64,000 nt of DNA, taken from positions 3,038,001-3,102,000 of the forward strand of contig NZ_CP054143.1 in NCBI RefSeq assembly GCF_013284055.1. Direction: 5' to 3'. Position numbers and translations under genes: made by a program. The DNA is from Deefgea piscis (GTDB lineage: Bacteria > Pseudomonadota > Gammaproteobacteria > Burkholderiales > Chitinibacteraceae). The notes beneath the pieces are model-generated. The model saw only the letters and a program-made list of their open reading frames with translations, was not told where the DNA came from and did not search any database. Position 1 is the stretch's first letter, and the number at the start of each line of letters is the position of its first letter. Below, one piece after another: positions 26,614-36,190 of this stretch.

Positions 26614-28407
26614 TTATTTGTCGCTAACTTGTAAAATTGCTAAGAAGGCTTCTTGTGGAATTTCCACATTCCCCACTTGCTTCATGCGTTTTTTACCGGC
26701 CTTTTGTTTATCTAGCAATTTACGTTTACGTGACACATCGCCACCATAACATTTAGCCAATACGTCTTTTCGCACGGCTTTAACCGTTTCACGCGCAATA
26801 ATATGACTACCAATTGCCGCTTGAATTGCAATATCAAACATTTGCCGTGGAATTAACTCACGCATTTTCGAAACCAATTCACGACCACGATATTGGCTAG
26901 TACTGCGGTGAACGATCAAACTCAGCGCATCAACGCGCTCGCTATTGACCAAAACATCCAACTTCACTAAATCGCCAACGCGGAATTCTTTAAAATCATA
27001 ATCGAGCGAGGCATAACCACGACTCACTGATTTGAGCTTATCAAAGAAATCCATCACCACTTCGGCCATTGGCATTTCATAGGTCAACATCACTTGACGA
27101 CCCATATATTGCATATTAATTTGCATACCGCGTTTTTGATTACACAAAGTCATCACGGGGCCGACGTAATCTTGCGGCACTAAAATCGTAGCAGTAATAA
27201 TCGGCTCACGGACTTCATCGTATTTTGATGGGTCTGGCAGCTTGGATGGATTTTCGATTTGCACCACTTCGCCGCCTTTGAGTACCAACTCAAAAACTAC
27301 GCTTGGTGCCGTCGTAATCAAATCCATATCAAATTCGCGCTCTAAGCGTTCTTGCACAATTTCTAAATGCAAGAGTCCTAAGAAGCCACAACGGAAACCA
27401 AAGCCCAAGGCTTGCGAAACCTCAGGTTCATAATGCAAGGACGCATCATTGAGCTGAAGTTTTTCTAAACTATCACGCAGCTTTTCATAATCATGACTTT
27501 CTACTGGATAAAGTCCGGCAAAAACTTGTGATTTAACATCCTTAAATCCCGGCAAGGCAGCTGCAGCAGGATGTTTAACGGTGGTGATGGTATCGCCCAC
27601 TTTGGCGCTGGCAATTTCTTTAATACCAGCAATGATAAAGCCAACTTCACCAGCACGAAGCGCATCGCGTTGTACTGACTTAGGTGTAAATACGCCGACT
27701 TGTTCACACAAGTGCTGTGCCTTGGTCGACATAAATAAAATCTTGTCTTTCGGGCGGATTTCACCATCAATAACGCGAACCAACATAATCACGCCAACAT
27801 AATTATCAAACCAAGAGTCAATAATTAGCGCTTTTAATGGACCATCTGGATCGCCTTTCGGACAGGGTATCTTGTTGACAACCTCTTCCAGAATGTCTTC
27901 GATACCAATACCCGACTTGGCCGAAGCATGAACCGCATTCACCGCCTCAATACCAATAATGTCTTCGACTTCTTGTGCAACCCGATCAGGATCGGCAGCA
28001 GGCAAGTCAATTTTGTTGAGCACAGTACGCACTTCAACACCGAGTTCAAGCGCGGTGTAGCAGTTAGCGACGGTTTGTGCCTCAACGCCTTGCGAGGCAT
28101 CAACCACCAACAACGCACCTTCACAGGCGGCCAGCGATCGGCTCACTTCATAGCTAAAGTCAACGTGGCCTGGGGTATCAATCAAATTGAGATTGTATAT
28201 TTTGCCGTCACGTGCTTTGTATTTTAAAGCCGCAGTTTGCGCTTTAATGGTAATGCCACGCTCTTTTTCAATATCCATGGAATCAAGGACTTGGGCGCTC
28301 ATTTCACGCATTTCCAAGCCACCACAAAATTGAATAAAACGATCAGCCAAGGTACTTTTACCGTGGTCGATGTGCGCGATAATAGAGAAATTACGAATGT
28401 GATCCAT
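26614..28407 (-). CDS. lepA: Elongation factor 4 (LepA)
   Basis: LepA/EF4 is a ribosome-binding GTPase involved in translation initiation or back-translocation. The 597-residue protein begins [19 protein letters not shown] (G1), with G3 [11 protein letters not shown] and G4 NKIDLP, and ends in the LepA-specific C-terminal domain ([20 protein letters not shown]). The start at 28407 is preferred over an in-frame start at 28473, since the longer version would translate a terminator hairpin at 28454-28470. It heads the lepA-lepB-DUF4845-rnc-era-recO-pdxJ series. Confidence 0.97.
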   Translation of the reverse strand: MDHIRNFSIIAHIDHGKSTLADRFIQFCGGLEMREMSAQVLDSMDIEKERGITIKAQTAALKYKARDGKIYNLNLIDTPGHVDFSYEVSRSLAACEGALLVVDASQGVEAQTVANCYTALELGVEVRTVLNKIDLPAADPDRVAQEVEDIIGIEAVNAVHASAKSGIGIEDILEEVVNKIPCPKGDPDGPLKALIIDSWFDNYVGVIMLVRVIDGEIRPKDKILFMSTKAQHLCEQVGVFTPKSVQRDALRAGEVGFIIAGIKEIASAKVGDTITTVKHPAAAALPGFKDVKSQVFAGLYPVESHDYEKLRDSLEKLQLNDASLHYEPEVSQALGFGFRCGFLGLLHLEIVQERLEREFDMDLITTAPSVVFELVLKGGEVVQIENPSKLPDPSKYDEVREPIITATILVPQDYVGPVMTLCNQKRGMQINMQYMGRQVMLTYEMPMAEVVMDFFDKLKSVSRGYASLDYDFKEFRVGDLVKLDVLVNSERVDALSLIVHRSTSQYRGRELVSKMRELIPRQMFDIAIQAAIGSHIIARETVKAVRKDVLAKCYGGDVSRKRKLLDKQKAGKKRMKQVGNVEIPQEAFLAILQVSDK

Positions 28408-28446
28408 GAGTCCCGCAGCCACTAAGCTGTTACACAATTTGCGAAT

Positions 28447-28470
28447 AGAAAAAGGCACGCTGCGCGTGCC
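28447..28470 (-). terminator. Terminator of the sigma-E operon
   Basis: On the minus strand a 7-bp stem GGCACGC / GCGTGCC with loop GCA is followed by TTTTTC. It lies 24 nt beyond the glutaredoxin stop and 40 nt before lepA, so it ends the rpoE-rseA-rseB-rseC-glutaredoxin transcript and insulates lepA. Confidence 0.88.
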
Positions 28471-28493
28471 CATACTAGCGATAACCGCCTATT

Positions 28494-28733
28494 TTAACTG
28501 ATTTTTGCCAGGCTAGCATCCAAAGCCTGTTGATCAAGGTGGTAATGACAGATTTCAACACCATCAGAATCAAGCAAAACCGGCACCCACTCACCGTATT
28601 TTGCCTCTAATTCATCAATATCATCGATATCAATCCACTCAAGCTCAAATCGTCCAGCAGCTTGCGCCAACAACTGCGCTTGCATCTGTGTACATAGGCT
28701 GCAATAGGCGCGGCCATATAATTTTAATTTCAT
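28494..28733 (-). CDS. Glutaredoxin-family (DUF836-type) protein
   Basis: Small 79-residue thioredoxin-fold protein. It starts MKLKLYGRAYCSLC, with a C-x-x-C redox pair CSLC after the first strand, then ELEWIDIDDIDELEAKYGEW and the cis-proline region VPVLL. It resembles the YruB/DUF836 glutaredoxin-like group. The start at 28733 is preferred to 28781 because the family begins directly with the first beta-strand. It is the last gene of the rpoE operon, a position seen in several betaproteobacteria; its partner is unknown. Confidence 0.85.
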   Translation of the reverse strand: MKLKLYGRAYCSLCTQMQAQLLAQAAGRFELEWIDIDDIDELEAKYGEWVPVLLDSDGVEICHYHLDQQALDASLAKIS

Positions 28734-28784
28734 AAACCCTTTACGCGCGCTACTGCGCCCAATGCAAACCAGAAAAAACAACCA

Positions 28785-29252
28785 TTATTGCCGTCCCGCG
28801 CACATCGTAGAGCCTGATGTGGCTGACATAATTTCGACCACTCGCGGCTGAAATGCTTGCATTTTGGCATTACGCCAACGCAGCACTACAAACGCAATAA
28901 CAAAACCCAGCGCAGCACCCAACAAGGACGCCAACTCAGACCAAGCCGCTGGCGCAACCAACAAAGCCAATGCAGCCCCCAACAGCAACAACAACAAAGG
29001 CAAGCCATAACCCCACAGCGCACTTTGCAGCAACACCCCGTCATTTACCGCCACTTTTACCCAGTCGCTAGCCTTTGCCCCCAATTGATTTTGCACCGGA
29101 TAGCTCTCTTGCCCCTGCCCAAACAAGCGCGTAATCGCCACAGACTTGCAGCCATATTTTGGATCGCAATTACCACAAGGACTACGAGGCCGGATTTTGA
29201 CCCATGCCTGCCCACCTTCACAGCGCTCAACTTGCGCCTCTGTGATTATCAT
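28785..29252 (-). CDS. rseC: SoxR-reducing / RseC-family membrane protein
   Basis: RseC-family inner membrane protein of 155 residues. The N-terminal cytoplasmic part has a cysteine cluster CGNCDPKYGC (about 26-35), and two membrane segments follow (about 77-100 GYGLPLLLLLLGAALALLV and 105-124). In E. coli RseC belongs to the rpoE operon and helps reduce SoxR; its link to sigma-E itself is modest. Here it also sits in the rpoE operon after rseB. The cysteines could bind a metal or Fe-S cluster, which is inference. Confidence 0.88.
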   Translation of the reverse strand: MIITEAQVERCEGGQAWVKIRPRSPCGNCDPKYGCKSVAITRLFGQGQESYPVQNQLGAKASDWVKVAVNDGVLLQSALWGYGLPLLLLLLGAALALLVAPAAWSELASLLGAALGFVIAFVVLRWRNAKMQAFQPRVVEIMSATSGSTMCAGRQ

Positions 29253-29278
29253 TCTGAGATTAAACCTTATTCATTAAT

Positions 29279-30241
29279 TCAACGCAGCGTATACGCTTTA
29301 GCAAAACGCTCCACCGTCACGGCAGGCACTTCACCCAAGCAGCTCAATAAATATTGATCAACTTGCCGCGCATACAAATGAATCGCACCTTGATGCGCCA
29401 ACCCAAGGGGAATATTGGCATTCATCGGCTCAACAAACACCGACAGCGTTACCGCCCCATCACTAAATAAGTAGTGCACCACTTCGCGTGATTTATGCGG
29501 CAAGCTTCGGGTGCTTTTTTTGATCAGCTTAAAACCCGGCACAGTCGGCTTAATTCGCCATTTTTTATCTTCAGCCAGATCCAACACAGCGCCGTCATTC
29601 ACCTTTACGCTACGTAACGGATAAATGGGCTTTAGCAATTTTTGATTAATTTTGCCGCCAACCTGAATTTGGGTAAAGCTAAACGACTGCACCATTTCTT
29701 GGCGCATACCCATCATCAACCATTTCAAAATCAAACCACTTTCATCATCCACCCAAAAACGCTGCGGATAACGGTAAGCATCCAATGGATCAAGCTGATA
29801 AATCGTCGTCTCTCGACCAACAACCCGCTCACGCCCTACTTTAGAAACCCCGTAAGAATGCAGCAACTCGCTCACATCATCAGGCAAATGATTTGGAAAT
29901 AATTTAGAGGTATAGCGACGATCCAATTGCACAGCATAGCCTTGCGCCGGATACATGCTTACTTTATCACCCACTCGCAAATACTCACGCGGCTCACCAT
30001 CTAATAGCTCACGGTGCTCTGCGGCCACGCCATTCTCGATCGCATGACTGATTTTATAATTGGCAATATTCTCGCCTGATTGATAAATATAATTGCCCGT
30101 ATAGCTCACCGCCTCGGCGGCCGACGCAGATCGCGCCAACACACGCTGCGCTTCAGCTTTATCTAAAGGCGTGGCTTGCGCGCTAAAGGCGCATAAACAT
30201 CCCAATATAACCACAATTTGGCAATACACTTTCACCACCAT
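29279..30241 (-). CDS. rseB: Sigma-E modulator MucB/RseB
   Basis: RseB is a periplasmic protein that shields anti-sigma factor RseA from proteolysis and senses envelope lipids or lipoproteins. The 320-residue protein starts with a signal peptide (about 1-24, ending AFSAQA) and shows the LolA-like N-terminal fold (ARSASAAEAVSYTGNYIYQSG), RVVGRETTIYQLDPLDAYRYPQRFWVD, and a C-terminal domain with SLPHKSREVVHYLFSDG. Its ATG at 30241 overlaps the rseA stop (TGATG), so translation is likely coupled. Confidence 0.93.
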   Translation of the reverse strand: MVVKVYCQIVVILGCLCAFSAQATPLDKAEAQRVLARSASAAEAVSYTGNYIYQSGENIANYKISHAIENGVAAEHRELLDGEPREYLRVGDKVSMYPAQGYAVQLDRRYTSKLFPNHLPDDVSELLHSYGVSKVGRERVVGRETTIYQLDPLDAYRYPQRFWVDDESGLILKWLMMGMRQEMVQSFSFTQIQVGGKINQKLLKPIYPLRSVKVNDGAVLDLAEDKKWRIKPTVPGFKLIKKSTRSLPHKSREVVHYLFSDGAVTLSVFVEPMNANIPLGLAHQGAIHLYARQVDQYLLSCLGEVPAVTVERFAKAYTLR

Positions 30242-30714
30242 CAATGCTGCTCTCCAACTTCAAAATGCGCTTGAGCAAATTGCTCAGAGGCCAAAGGATT
30301 TGAAAAGCCGTCCCGATGCGCAACCAAATAAGGGCTAATTTCTGCTGATTTTAATTCAATCGGTTTTTGCTGCGCCATCACATTAACAGGCAAAGCGCTT
30401 GGTAAAGTATATTGCCACGCGATCAAACCGACAAAAACCACGGAAGCAACCGCCGCCAATGGCACCCACGGTGTTTTCTTTGGTCGCAACTGGCGAGGCG
30501 CAATCACCACCGGCTCTTGCGCCAATCTGGCAGAAAATTTTTGCATAAATTCAGACGACGTCGTCAGATGCGGCTGCCCAATCGCATCTCGCGCCAAATG
30601 CCAACGACACCAATCCTCTTGCTGCTCTGCCGACGCAAGCAACTCATCCACTACAGCTGCAACATCTTGCGGCGCAACTTCACAATCCATTAAGGCTGAA
30701 ATTTTTTCACTCAT
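30241..30714 (-). CDS. rseA: Anti-sigma-E factor RseA
   Basis: RseA is a single-pass inner membrane protein that holds sigma-E inactive until DegS and RseP cleave it. The 157-residue protein begins MSEKISALMDCEVAP, the typical sigma-binding domain start, with CRWHLARDAIGQP. One membrane segment lies at about 84-104 (WVPLAAVASVVFVGLIAW), followed by a periplasmic tail of about 50 residues that ends without the YVF-type DegS signal, as expected since that signal belongs to outer membrane proteins. It lies 44 nt after rpoE. Confidence 0.92.
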   Translation of the reverse strand: MSEKISALMDCEVAPQDVAAVVDELLASAEQQEDWCRWHLARDAIGQPHLTTSSEFMQKFSARLAQEPVVIAPRQLRPKKTPWVPLAAVASVVFVGLIAWQYTLPSALPVNVMAQQKPIELKSAEISPYLVAHRDGFSNPLASEQFAQAHFEVGEQH

Positions 30715-30758
30715 ACTACAAACCCCTGTCTTTAACCGCCGCCATACGCCACGCCCGA

Positions 30759-31370
30759 CTACCAGCGTTTATCCTTGCCCACATCGCCCAGCAAAGGACG
30801 CAGGCGATTGGCAATCGCCTCCCGCGCGCGAAAGATACGCGAACGCACGGTACCTATCGGACAATCCATCGCCAAAGCGATTTCGTCATAACTCATCCCA
30901 TCCATCTCACGCAAAGTAATCGCTTCGCGCAATTCATCAGGCAAAGCATCAACCGCCTCATTGACTGTAGAGACAATCTGCTTATTGGATAGTTCAGTCT
31001 CTGGCGTATGAAAGTCTGGTACTAATGCAGCCGCATCGACGGTATCGCCATCCTCATCTTCATACTCCGCAGACAAAATCGGCCGGCGACCCAACGTCGA
31101 CAGGTAGTTTTTCGCGGTATTAATCGCAATGCGATACAGCCAAGTATAAAACGCACTTTCACCGCGAAAAGACGGCAAAGCCCGATAGGCCTTAATAAAA
31201 GCCTCTTGGGTTACGTCTTCGATTTCATTTTGATCACGAATCATTCTCGACAACAGTCGCACCACACGTCGCTGATACTTTACAACCAACAGTTCAAAAG
31301 CACGCTGGTCGCCATTTTGCGCCCGCAAGACCAATTCATGATCTAAATCGCGCTCACTGATTTTAAGCAA
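30759..31370 (-). CDS. rpoE: RNA polymerase sigma-E factor (RpoE/AlgU)
   Basis: ECF sigma factor for envelope stress, 203 residues. Region 2 shows DQRAFELLVVKYQRRV and DVTQEAFIKAYRALPSFRGESAFYTWLYRIAIN (in pieces: DVTQEAFIKAY and FYTWLYRIA); region 4 shows LPDELREAITLREMDGMSYDEI and GTVRSRIFRAREAI. It closely resembles E. coli RpoE. The start is TTG, with GGGAG about 9 nt upstream. The gene is divergent from nadB, as in E. coli, and is followed by rseA and rseB. Autoregulation is expected, but I could not point to a convincing sigma-E promoter. Confidence 0.96.
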   Translation of the reverse strand: MLKISERDLDHELVLRAQNGDQRAFELLVVKYQRRVVRLLSRMIRDQNEIEDVTQEAFIKAYRALPSFRGESAFYTWLYRIAINTAKNYLSTLGRRPILSAEYEDEDGDTVDAAALVPDFHTPETELSNKQIVSTVNEAVDALPDELREAITLREMDGMSYDEIALAMDCPIGTVRSRIFRAREAIANRLRPLLGDVGKDKRW

Positions 31371-31430
31371 GGGTAAAAACTCCCACAGTTAATTGCATTT
31401 ATTACATTTCAACCTTGATATATTGGGTTT

Positions 31431-31449
31431 GGCTTGAAAATTGCAAGCC
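31431..31449. repeat. Short inverted repeat in the rpoE-nadB intergenic region
   Basis: GGCTTG-N7-CAAGCC, a perfect 6-bp inverted repeat in the 153-bp divergent space between rpoE and nadB. A further related AAGCCAAGCC follows. It could be an operator, but no known regulator site was recognised. Confidence 0.35.
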
Positions 31450-31523
31450 ACATTGTTGTAAGCCAAGCCAGAGATCGTTCGCTCTGTTAATATTTGCCCA
31501 TCCATTTTTCGAAATAAATCACC

Positions 31524-33110
31524 ATGCGCACATTTGATGTATTGATTCTGGGCAGCGGACTCGGTGGCATGACCATCGCACTTCAATTGGCAAACCAACT
31601 TAAAGTCGGCCTCATTACCAAACGCGCGCTTCGCGATGGTGGCAGCGGATGGGCACAAGGTGGTATCGCCGCAGTACTCGACGGCTCCGACAGCAGCGAG
31701 CTACACATCAATGACACGCAAGTGGCTGGCGCAGGTTTGTGCGACCTTGACGCTACTCGATTTATCATCGAAAACTCCAAAGAAGCCATTGATTGGCTCA
31801 TCGAAATGGGCGTGCCTTTCACCAAAGACGACGAAGGCCAAACCAGCTACCACGGCTTTCATCTCACCAGAGAAGGTGGCCACAGTCACCGCCGAATCAT
31901 TCATGCCGCCGACGCTACAGGCGCGGCAGTGATTGACACGCTGGCTATCAAAGTAGCCGCACACCCGAATATTACCGTACTTGAAGAACATATCGCCGTC
32001 GATTTAATTACTGATAAAACCAGCGAAAATCGCTGCATCGGCGCCTATGTATACAACAAAATCGCCGACCAAGTTGAAACCATTCTTGCGCAACACACCG
32101 TACTCGCTACTGGCGGCGCTGGCAAAGTCTATCTGTATACCACCAATCCGGATGTGGCCACTGGCGACGGCATCGCCATGGGCTGGCGCGCAGGTTGCCG
32201 CGTTGCCAATATGGAATTCATTCAATTTCACCCAACCTGCCTCTACCATCCCCACGCTAAATCTTTTTTGATTACCGAAGCCGTGCGCGGTGAAGGCGGC
32301 ATCTTGCGTCTACCGGACGGCACGCGATTTATGCCCAATCACGATGAGCGGGCAGAATTAGCGCCTCGGGATATCGTGGCGCGCGCCATTGACTTTGAAA
32401 TGAAAAAAGGCGGCTTTGATTGTGTTTATTTAGACATTTCCTATAAACCCGCCGCCTTTGTTAAAGAGCACTTCCCCAATATTTACCTGCGCTGCCTTGA
32501 GCTGGGTATCGACATCACTAAAGAACCGATTCCCGTGGTACCCGCCGCGCATTATACGTGCGGCGGTTTAGTCACCAATCTGAACGGGCAAACCGACGTT
32601 GCCGGCCTTTACGGTGTAGGTGAAGTAGCTTGCACCGGTCTACACGGCGCCAATCGACTCGCCTCAAACTCCTTGCTTGAATGCATGGTTTTAGGCAAAT
32701 CGGCCGCCGAGCACATCTTACAACAAACCCCTCGCACCCTCCCTCACGTTGCCGAATGGGATGAAAGCCGCGTAACCGACCCTGACGAAGAAGTGGTGAT
32801 TTCCCACAACTGGGACGAGCTGCGACGCTTTATGTGGGACTACGTTGGCATCGTGCGCACCACCAAACGACTTGAGCGCGCACTACACCGGATTGAATTA
32901 CTCAAGAGCGAAATTCATGAGTTTTATCGCAATTTCCGCGTATCAAACGATTTAATTGAATTACGTAATCTGGTTATTACCGCCGAGCTTATCGTTCGTT
33001 GCGCCATGGCCAGAAAAGAAAGCCGTGGCCTACATTACAGCCGGGATTACCCAGACATGGCTCCGCAAGCCAAACCGACCATTCTTACGCCACAGTCTAA
33101 TAGAAAATAA
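31524..33110 (+). CDS. nadB: L-aspartate oxidase
   Basis: NadB oxidises L-aspartate to iminoaspartate, the first step of de novo NAD synthesis. The 528-residue flavoprotein has the FAD-binding start [41 protein letters not shown]-type substrate region ([17 protein letters not shown]), and [20 protein letters not shown] with [20 protein letters not shown], followed by a helical C-terminal domain ([12 protein letters not shown]). It is divergent from rpoE, as in E. coli, and no nadA or nadC lies adjacent. A terminator follows. Confidence 0.97.
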   Translation: MRTFDVLILGSGLGGMTIALQLANQLKVGLITKRALRDGGSGWAQGGIAAVLDGSDSSELHINDTQVAGAGLCDLDATRFIIENSKEAIDWLIEMGVPFTKDDEGQTSYHGFHLTREGGHSHRRIIHAADATGAAVIDTLAIKVAAHPNITVLEEHIAVDLITDKTSENRCIGAYVYNKIADQVETILAQHTVLATGGAGKVYLYTTNPDVATGDGIAMGWRAGCRVANMEFIQFHPTCLYHPHAKSFLITEAVRGEGGILRLPDGTRFMPNHDERAELAPRDIVARAIDFEMKKGGFDCVYLDISYKPAAFVKEHFPNIYLRCLELGIDITKEPIPVVPAAHYTCGGLVTNLNGQTDVAGLYGVGEVACTGLHGANRLASNSLLECMVLGKSAAEHILQQTPRTLPHVAEWDESRVTDPDEEVVISHNWDELRRFMWDYVGIVRTTKRLERALHRIELLKSEIHEFYRNFRVSNDLIELRNLVITAELIVRCAMARKESRGLHYSRDYPDMAPQAKPTILTPQSNRK

Positions 33111-33144
33111 AAAAAGCGCCGCACTCACCGCGGCGCTTTTTTTC
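33110..33144. terminator. Bidirectional terminator after nadB
   Basis: Stem GCGCCGC / GCGGCGC with a 7-nt loop, flanked by an A-run on the left and T-run on the right. It lies between the convergent nadB and TauE-like genes and can serve both. Confidence 0.92.
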
Positions 33145-33153
33145 AGACAAAAA

Positions 33154-33810
33154 TCAAATCAGACTCAATAGTCGATACACCCCAAAAGCCATAATCACCA
33201 AACCAAAGCTAGGACGAACTCCAGGGTAATTTAATACGCGCATAAAGCGTGCGGCAAAAAACCCCATCAGCAACAAGTTCGGCAGCGTCCCCAAACCAAA
33301 CGCCAACATCACCGCCCCACCCTTGAATGCCGATGCCGTTGATAGCGCGGCCAAGCTGGCGGTATAAACCAGACCACAAGGAATCCAGCCCCATAAAAAA
33401 CCAATCAAAGGTGTATGCCATACCGAACGTATCGGTAAAAAACGCCGTAAAATCGGTTGAATCGCCCGCCAAAGCGGCTGGCCGACTTTCTCAACTTGAG
33501 TGAGCCACAACGACCAACCTGCAATATATAAACCCAAAACAATGAGCAATATATTGGCCAAAATAAATAAAATTGATTTTAATATCTGCAGCTGACCAAG
33601 GGCAGTAAAGCTCGCAATGCCACCCAATATTGCGCCTACAGCGACATACCCTGCTAAGCGGCCAAAATTAAAGCCCAAGTCGTACATCCACCTTGGGCCT
33701 TTGGGTAAATTGGCACTAAACGCTGCAACAATACCACCACACATCCCTGCGCAGTGACCGCCGCCGAGTAAACCTGCTAAAAATAACGCCAGCCAATCTA
33801 GTTCAAGCAT
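33154..33810 (-). CDS. TauE/DsbD-like membrane protein (cytochrome oxidase-linked family)
   Basis: Polytopic inner membrane protein of 218 residues with about six hydrophobic segments. Two Cys motifs are visible: GGGHCAGMCGG near the N-terminus (about 16-26) and GWIPCGLVY (about 141-149). These mark the DsbD-like/sulfite-exporter TauE group often found beside cbb3 oxidase, hemN and fnr genes, where related proteins affect copper or cytochrome oxidase maturation. hemN starts upstream on the same strand, 16 nt before it. The function here is inferred from context; true sulfite export is not supported. Confidence 0.78.
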   Translation of the reverse strand: MLELDWLALFLAGLLGGGHCAGMCGGIVAAFSANLPKGPRWMYDLGFNFGRLAGYVAVGAILGGIASFTALGQLQILKSILFILANILLIVLGLYIAGWSLWLTQVEKVGQPLWRAIQPILRRFLPIRSVWHTPLIGFLWGWIPCGLVYTASLAALSTASAFKGGAVMLAFGLGTLPNLLLMGFFAARFMRVLNYPGVRPSFGLVIMAFGVYRLLSLI

Positions 33811-33826
33811 ACCGCTTCACAAGCAA

Positions 33827-35236
33827 TTAAATCAGCTGAGAATACCTTGCTTTAGTCGCTTTTGTCCGTAAATACGCATCAAACACCATCGCAATCGAAC
33901 GAATCAACATCCGTCCTTTAGGCGTTACCACGATAGAATCCGCTTCCAACACCAACAAACCATCTGCAACAAAAGGCTTAAGCAGCTCAAGCTCTTCGGC
34001 AAAGTAGTCAACAAAATCAATCATGTAGCCAGATTCAAACGTCTGAAAGAATAATTCAAACTGACACATTAAAGCCTGAATCACCGCACGGCGCAGCGCA
34101 TCATCTCGATTCATGGTCAAGCCACGTTCAATCGGAAATTCATTTACGGCTAGCTTGGCGTAATACGCTTCTAATGTTTTCACATTTTGGTAGTAGCTCG
34201 CACCAACTTTACCAATCGAAGACACGCCAAATGCCAGCAAATCACAATCGGCATGCGTTGAATAACCTTGGAAATTTCGCTGCAAGCGGCCACGACGTTG
34301 CGCGACGGCCAAATCATCATTGGGTAGCGCAAAGTGATCCATCCCAATTAAGACATAACCGGCCTGAGTTAATTGCTCGATTGAATTTTGTAAAATATCG
34401 AGCTTCACTTCTGCCGATGGCAACTCATCGGCATTGATCCGACGTTGTGGCATAAATCGCTCGGGCAAATGCGCGTAGTTATATAGCGCAATACGATCAG
34501 GCTTGAGCAACAGCACGCGATCAATGGTTTCCGCCAGCGATGCCGCCGTTTGTTTTGGCAAACCATAAATCAAATCAACGCTGACCGAGCGAAAACCATA
34601 CATTCTAGCCGCTTCAATCACGGTGCGCGTTTCGGCTTCCGATTGCACGCGATTGACTGCAACCTGCACCTCGGGATTAAAATCTTGAATGCCAACACTC
34701 ATTCGATTAAAGCCAAGATTGGCCAAATGCTTAATCGTCTCTTCACCGACTTTGCGCGGGTCAATTTCAATTGAATACTCGCCATTTTCCAGCAAAGTAA
34801 AATGGGTATTGACCACATCCATTAAACGCTGCAGCTGAGCATGCGACAAAAAGGTCGGCGTGCCGCCCCCTAAGTGCAACTGGCTTACTTTAGGTCGATT
34901 CGGCAACAAATCACCGTACATCTTTACCTCTTGCGTGAGATAATCGAGGTATTCATCGGCTTTAGACTGATCTTTAGTAATAATTTTATTACAACCGCAG
35001 TAGTAACATATCGTATTACAGAACGGCAAATGGAAGTACAATGACAAAGGCATCGACAAAGCGCCAGGCATGCGCTGACTTAGGCAAGCCGAATGCGCCT
35101 CTTGGCTAAGGCCAGCAACAAATCGATCTGCGGTTGGGTAGGAGGTATATCGAGGGCCTTTGCCATCGTAACGCACGATTAACTCACGATCGAAATCAAT
35201 AGCTGGCGCAGTAATGTTAATTTTTTTCGAGATCAT
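33827..35236 (-). CDS. hemN: Oxygen-independent coproporphyrinogen III oxidase
   Basis: HemN decarboxylates coproporphyrinogen III without oxygen for haem synthesis under anoxic conditions. The 469-residue radical SAM enzyme has Cys73, Cys77 and Cys80 in CNTICYYC, then LHLGGGTPTFL, SIEIDPR, GFNRMSVGIQDF and VDLIYGLPKQT, with the HemN C-terminal domain. The length fits HemN rather than the shorter HemW. GGGAAAG lies 3-9 nt before the ATG. It is divergent from fnr, with a near-perfect FNR box between the two, so oxygen-responsive control is likely. Confidence 0.95.
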   Translation of the reverse strand: MISKKINITAPAIDFDRELIVRYDGKGPRYTSYPTADRFVAGLSQEAHSACLSQRMPGALSMPLSLYFHLPFCNTICYYCGCNKIITKDQSKADEYLDYLTQEVKMYGDLLPNRPKVSQLHLGGGTPTFLSHAQLQRLMDVVNTHFTLLENGEYSIEIDPRKVGEETIKHLANLGFNRMSVGIQDFNPEVQVAVNRVQSEAETRTVIEAARMYGFRSVSVDLIYGLPKQTAASLAETIDRVLLLKPDRIALYNYAHLPERFMPQRRINADELPSAEVKLDILQNSIEQLTQAGYVLIGMDHFALPNDDLAVAQRRGRLQRNFQGYSTHADCDLLAFGVSSIGKVGASYYQNVKTLEAYYAKLAVNEFPIERGLTMNRDDALRRAVIQALMCQFELFFQTFESGYMIDFVDYFAEELELLKPFVADGLLVLEADSIVVTPKGRMLIRSIAMVFDAYLRTKATKARYSQLI

Positions 35237-35294
35237 GGTCTTTCCCAGTAACTTTACTTTGGTCGCAGGATAAGATGGACCTGTAGAATAAAGT

Positions 35295-35308
35295 TTGATC
35301 TAAATCAG
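35295..35308. promoter_or_regulatory. FNR-binding site in the hemN-fnr intergenic region
   Basis: TTGATctaaATCAG differs from the consensus TTGAT-N4-ATCAA at only the last base. It lies 59 bp upstream of the hemN ATG and 89 bp upstream of the fnr ATG, so it could serve either promoter. FNR activation of hemN and autoregulation are known in other proteobacteria. Confidence 0.72.
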
Positions 35309-35396
35309 ATAAAATATAACATCCCTCTTTATAGATAGCTGATTTTGCTTTACAACAGCTGCTGAAATTATCATTCAAGCGTACATCGAGCCTTAT

Positions 35397-36143
35397 ATGA
35401 TTCAAAATATTCAAATACGCGAACTCACTCCTCGCCACCTTCGTCAATCATGTTCTAACTGCAGCTTGCGTGAACTTTGCCTCCCTATCGGTCTTAACCC
35501 CGAAGAAATGCAAGAGCTCGATGCCATTATCACGCAAGCCCGACCGATCAAACGCGGCGAAGCCCTTTACCGTGCAGGTGAACCATTTAAATCGCTGTTT
35601 GCCATCCGCGTTGGTTTTTTTAAAGCCAGTGTGATTTCCGAAGATGGCCGAGAACAAGTCACTGGCTTTCATATGTCAGGTGAATTAATGGGCATGGATG
35701 CGATTAGTTCAGACTTTCACACTTGCGACGCCATCGCACTCGAAGACAGTGAAGTATGTGAACTGCCGTTTGGCGAAATTGAAGAATTAGCCGGCGATGT
35801 ACCGCTCTTGCAGCGCCACCTATATAAAGTAATGAGCCGCGAAATCGTTCGCGATCATGGCGTCATGCTGCTATTAGGTAATATGAAAGCAGAAGAACGC
35901 TTGGCAGCCTTTTTACTCAATCTATCGCAACGCTTTGCCATTCGCGGCTACTCATCGACTAGCTTTCATTTGCGGATGACGCGTGAAGAAATCGGTAGCT
36001 ACCTCGGGCTCAAACTTGAAACCGTCAGCCGCACGCTATCAAAATTTCAAGACCAAGGTTTTATCAAAGTTCAAAATCGATTAATTGAAATCATTGATGG
36101 TGACAGTTTGAAAAAGCTGTTGAGCAACTGCCAAGGCGAATAA
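35397..36143 (+). CDS. fnr: Anaerobic transcription regulator FNR
   Basis: FNR senses oxygen through a [4Fe-4S] cluster and controls respiratory genes. The 248-residue protein has ligand cysteines Cys19, Cys22 and Cys28 (CSNCSLRELC) plus Cys121, matching the E. coli positions. The cyclic-nucleotide-like sensor spans about 35-150 and the HTH recognition segment ends LETVSRTLSKF, with the E-xx-SR residues (Glu208, Ser211, Arg212) that read TTGAT. A stop-proximal hairpin separates it from the next gene. The FNR box upstream suggests feedback. Confidence 0.96.
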   Translation: MIQNIQIRELTPRHLRQSCSNCSLRELCLPIGLNPEEMQELDAIITQARPIKRGEALYRAGEPFKSLFAIRVGFFKASVISEDGREQVTGFHMSGELMGMDAISSDFHTCDAIALEDSEVCELPFGEIEELAGDVPLLQRHLYKVMSREIVRDHGVMLLLGNMKAEERLAAFLLNLSQRFAIRGYSSTSFHLRMTREEIGSYLGLKLETVSRTLSKFQDQGFIKVQNRLIEIIDGDSLKKLLSNCQGE

Positions 36144-36152
36144 TCTCGCACG

Positions 36153-36179
36153 GGCTGCCCAATTCATCACGGCAGCCCA
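36153..36179 (+). terminator. Hairpin between fnr and the unknown gene
   Basis: Perfect 8-bp GC-rich stem GGGCTGCC / GGCAGCCC with an 11-nt loop, 10 bp after the fnr stop. There is no T-tract, and the next gene's GGAG begins 4 nt after the stem. It may be a pause or mRNA-stability element rather than an intrinsic terminator. Confidence 0.4.
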
Positions 36180-36190
36180 ATGGAGCTACA

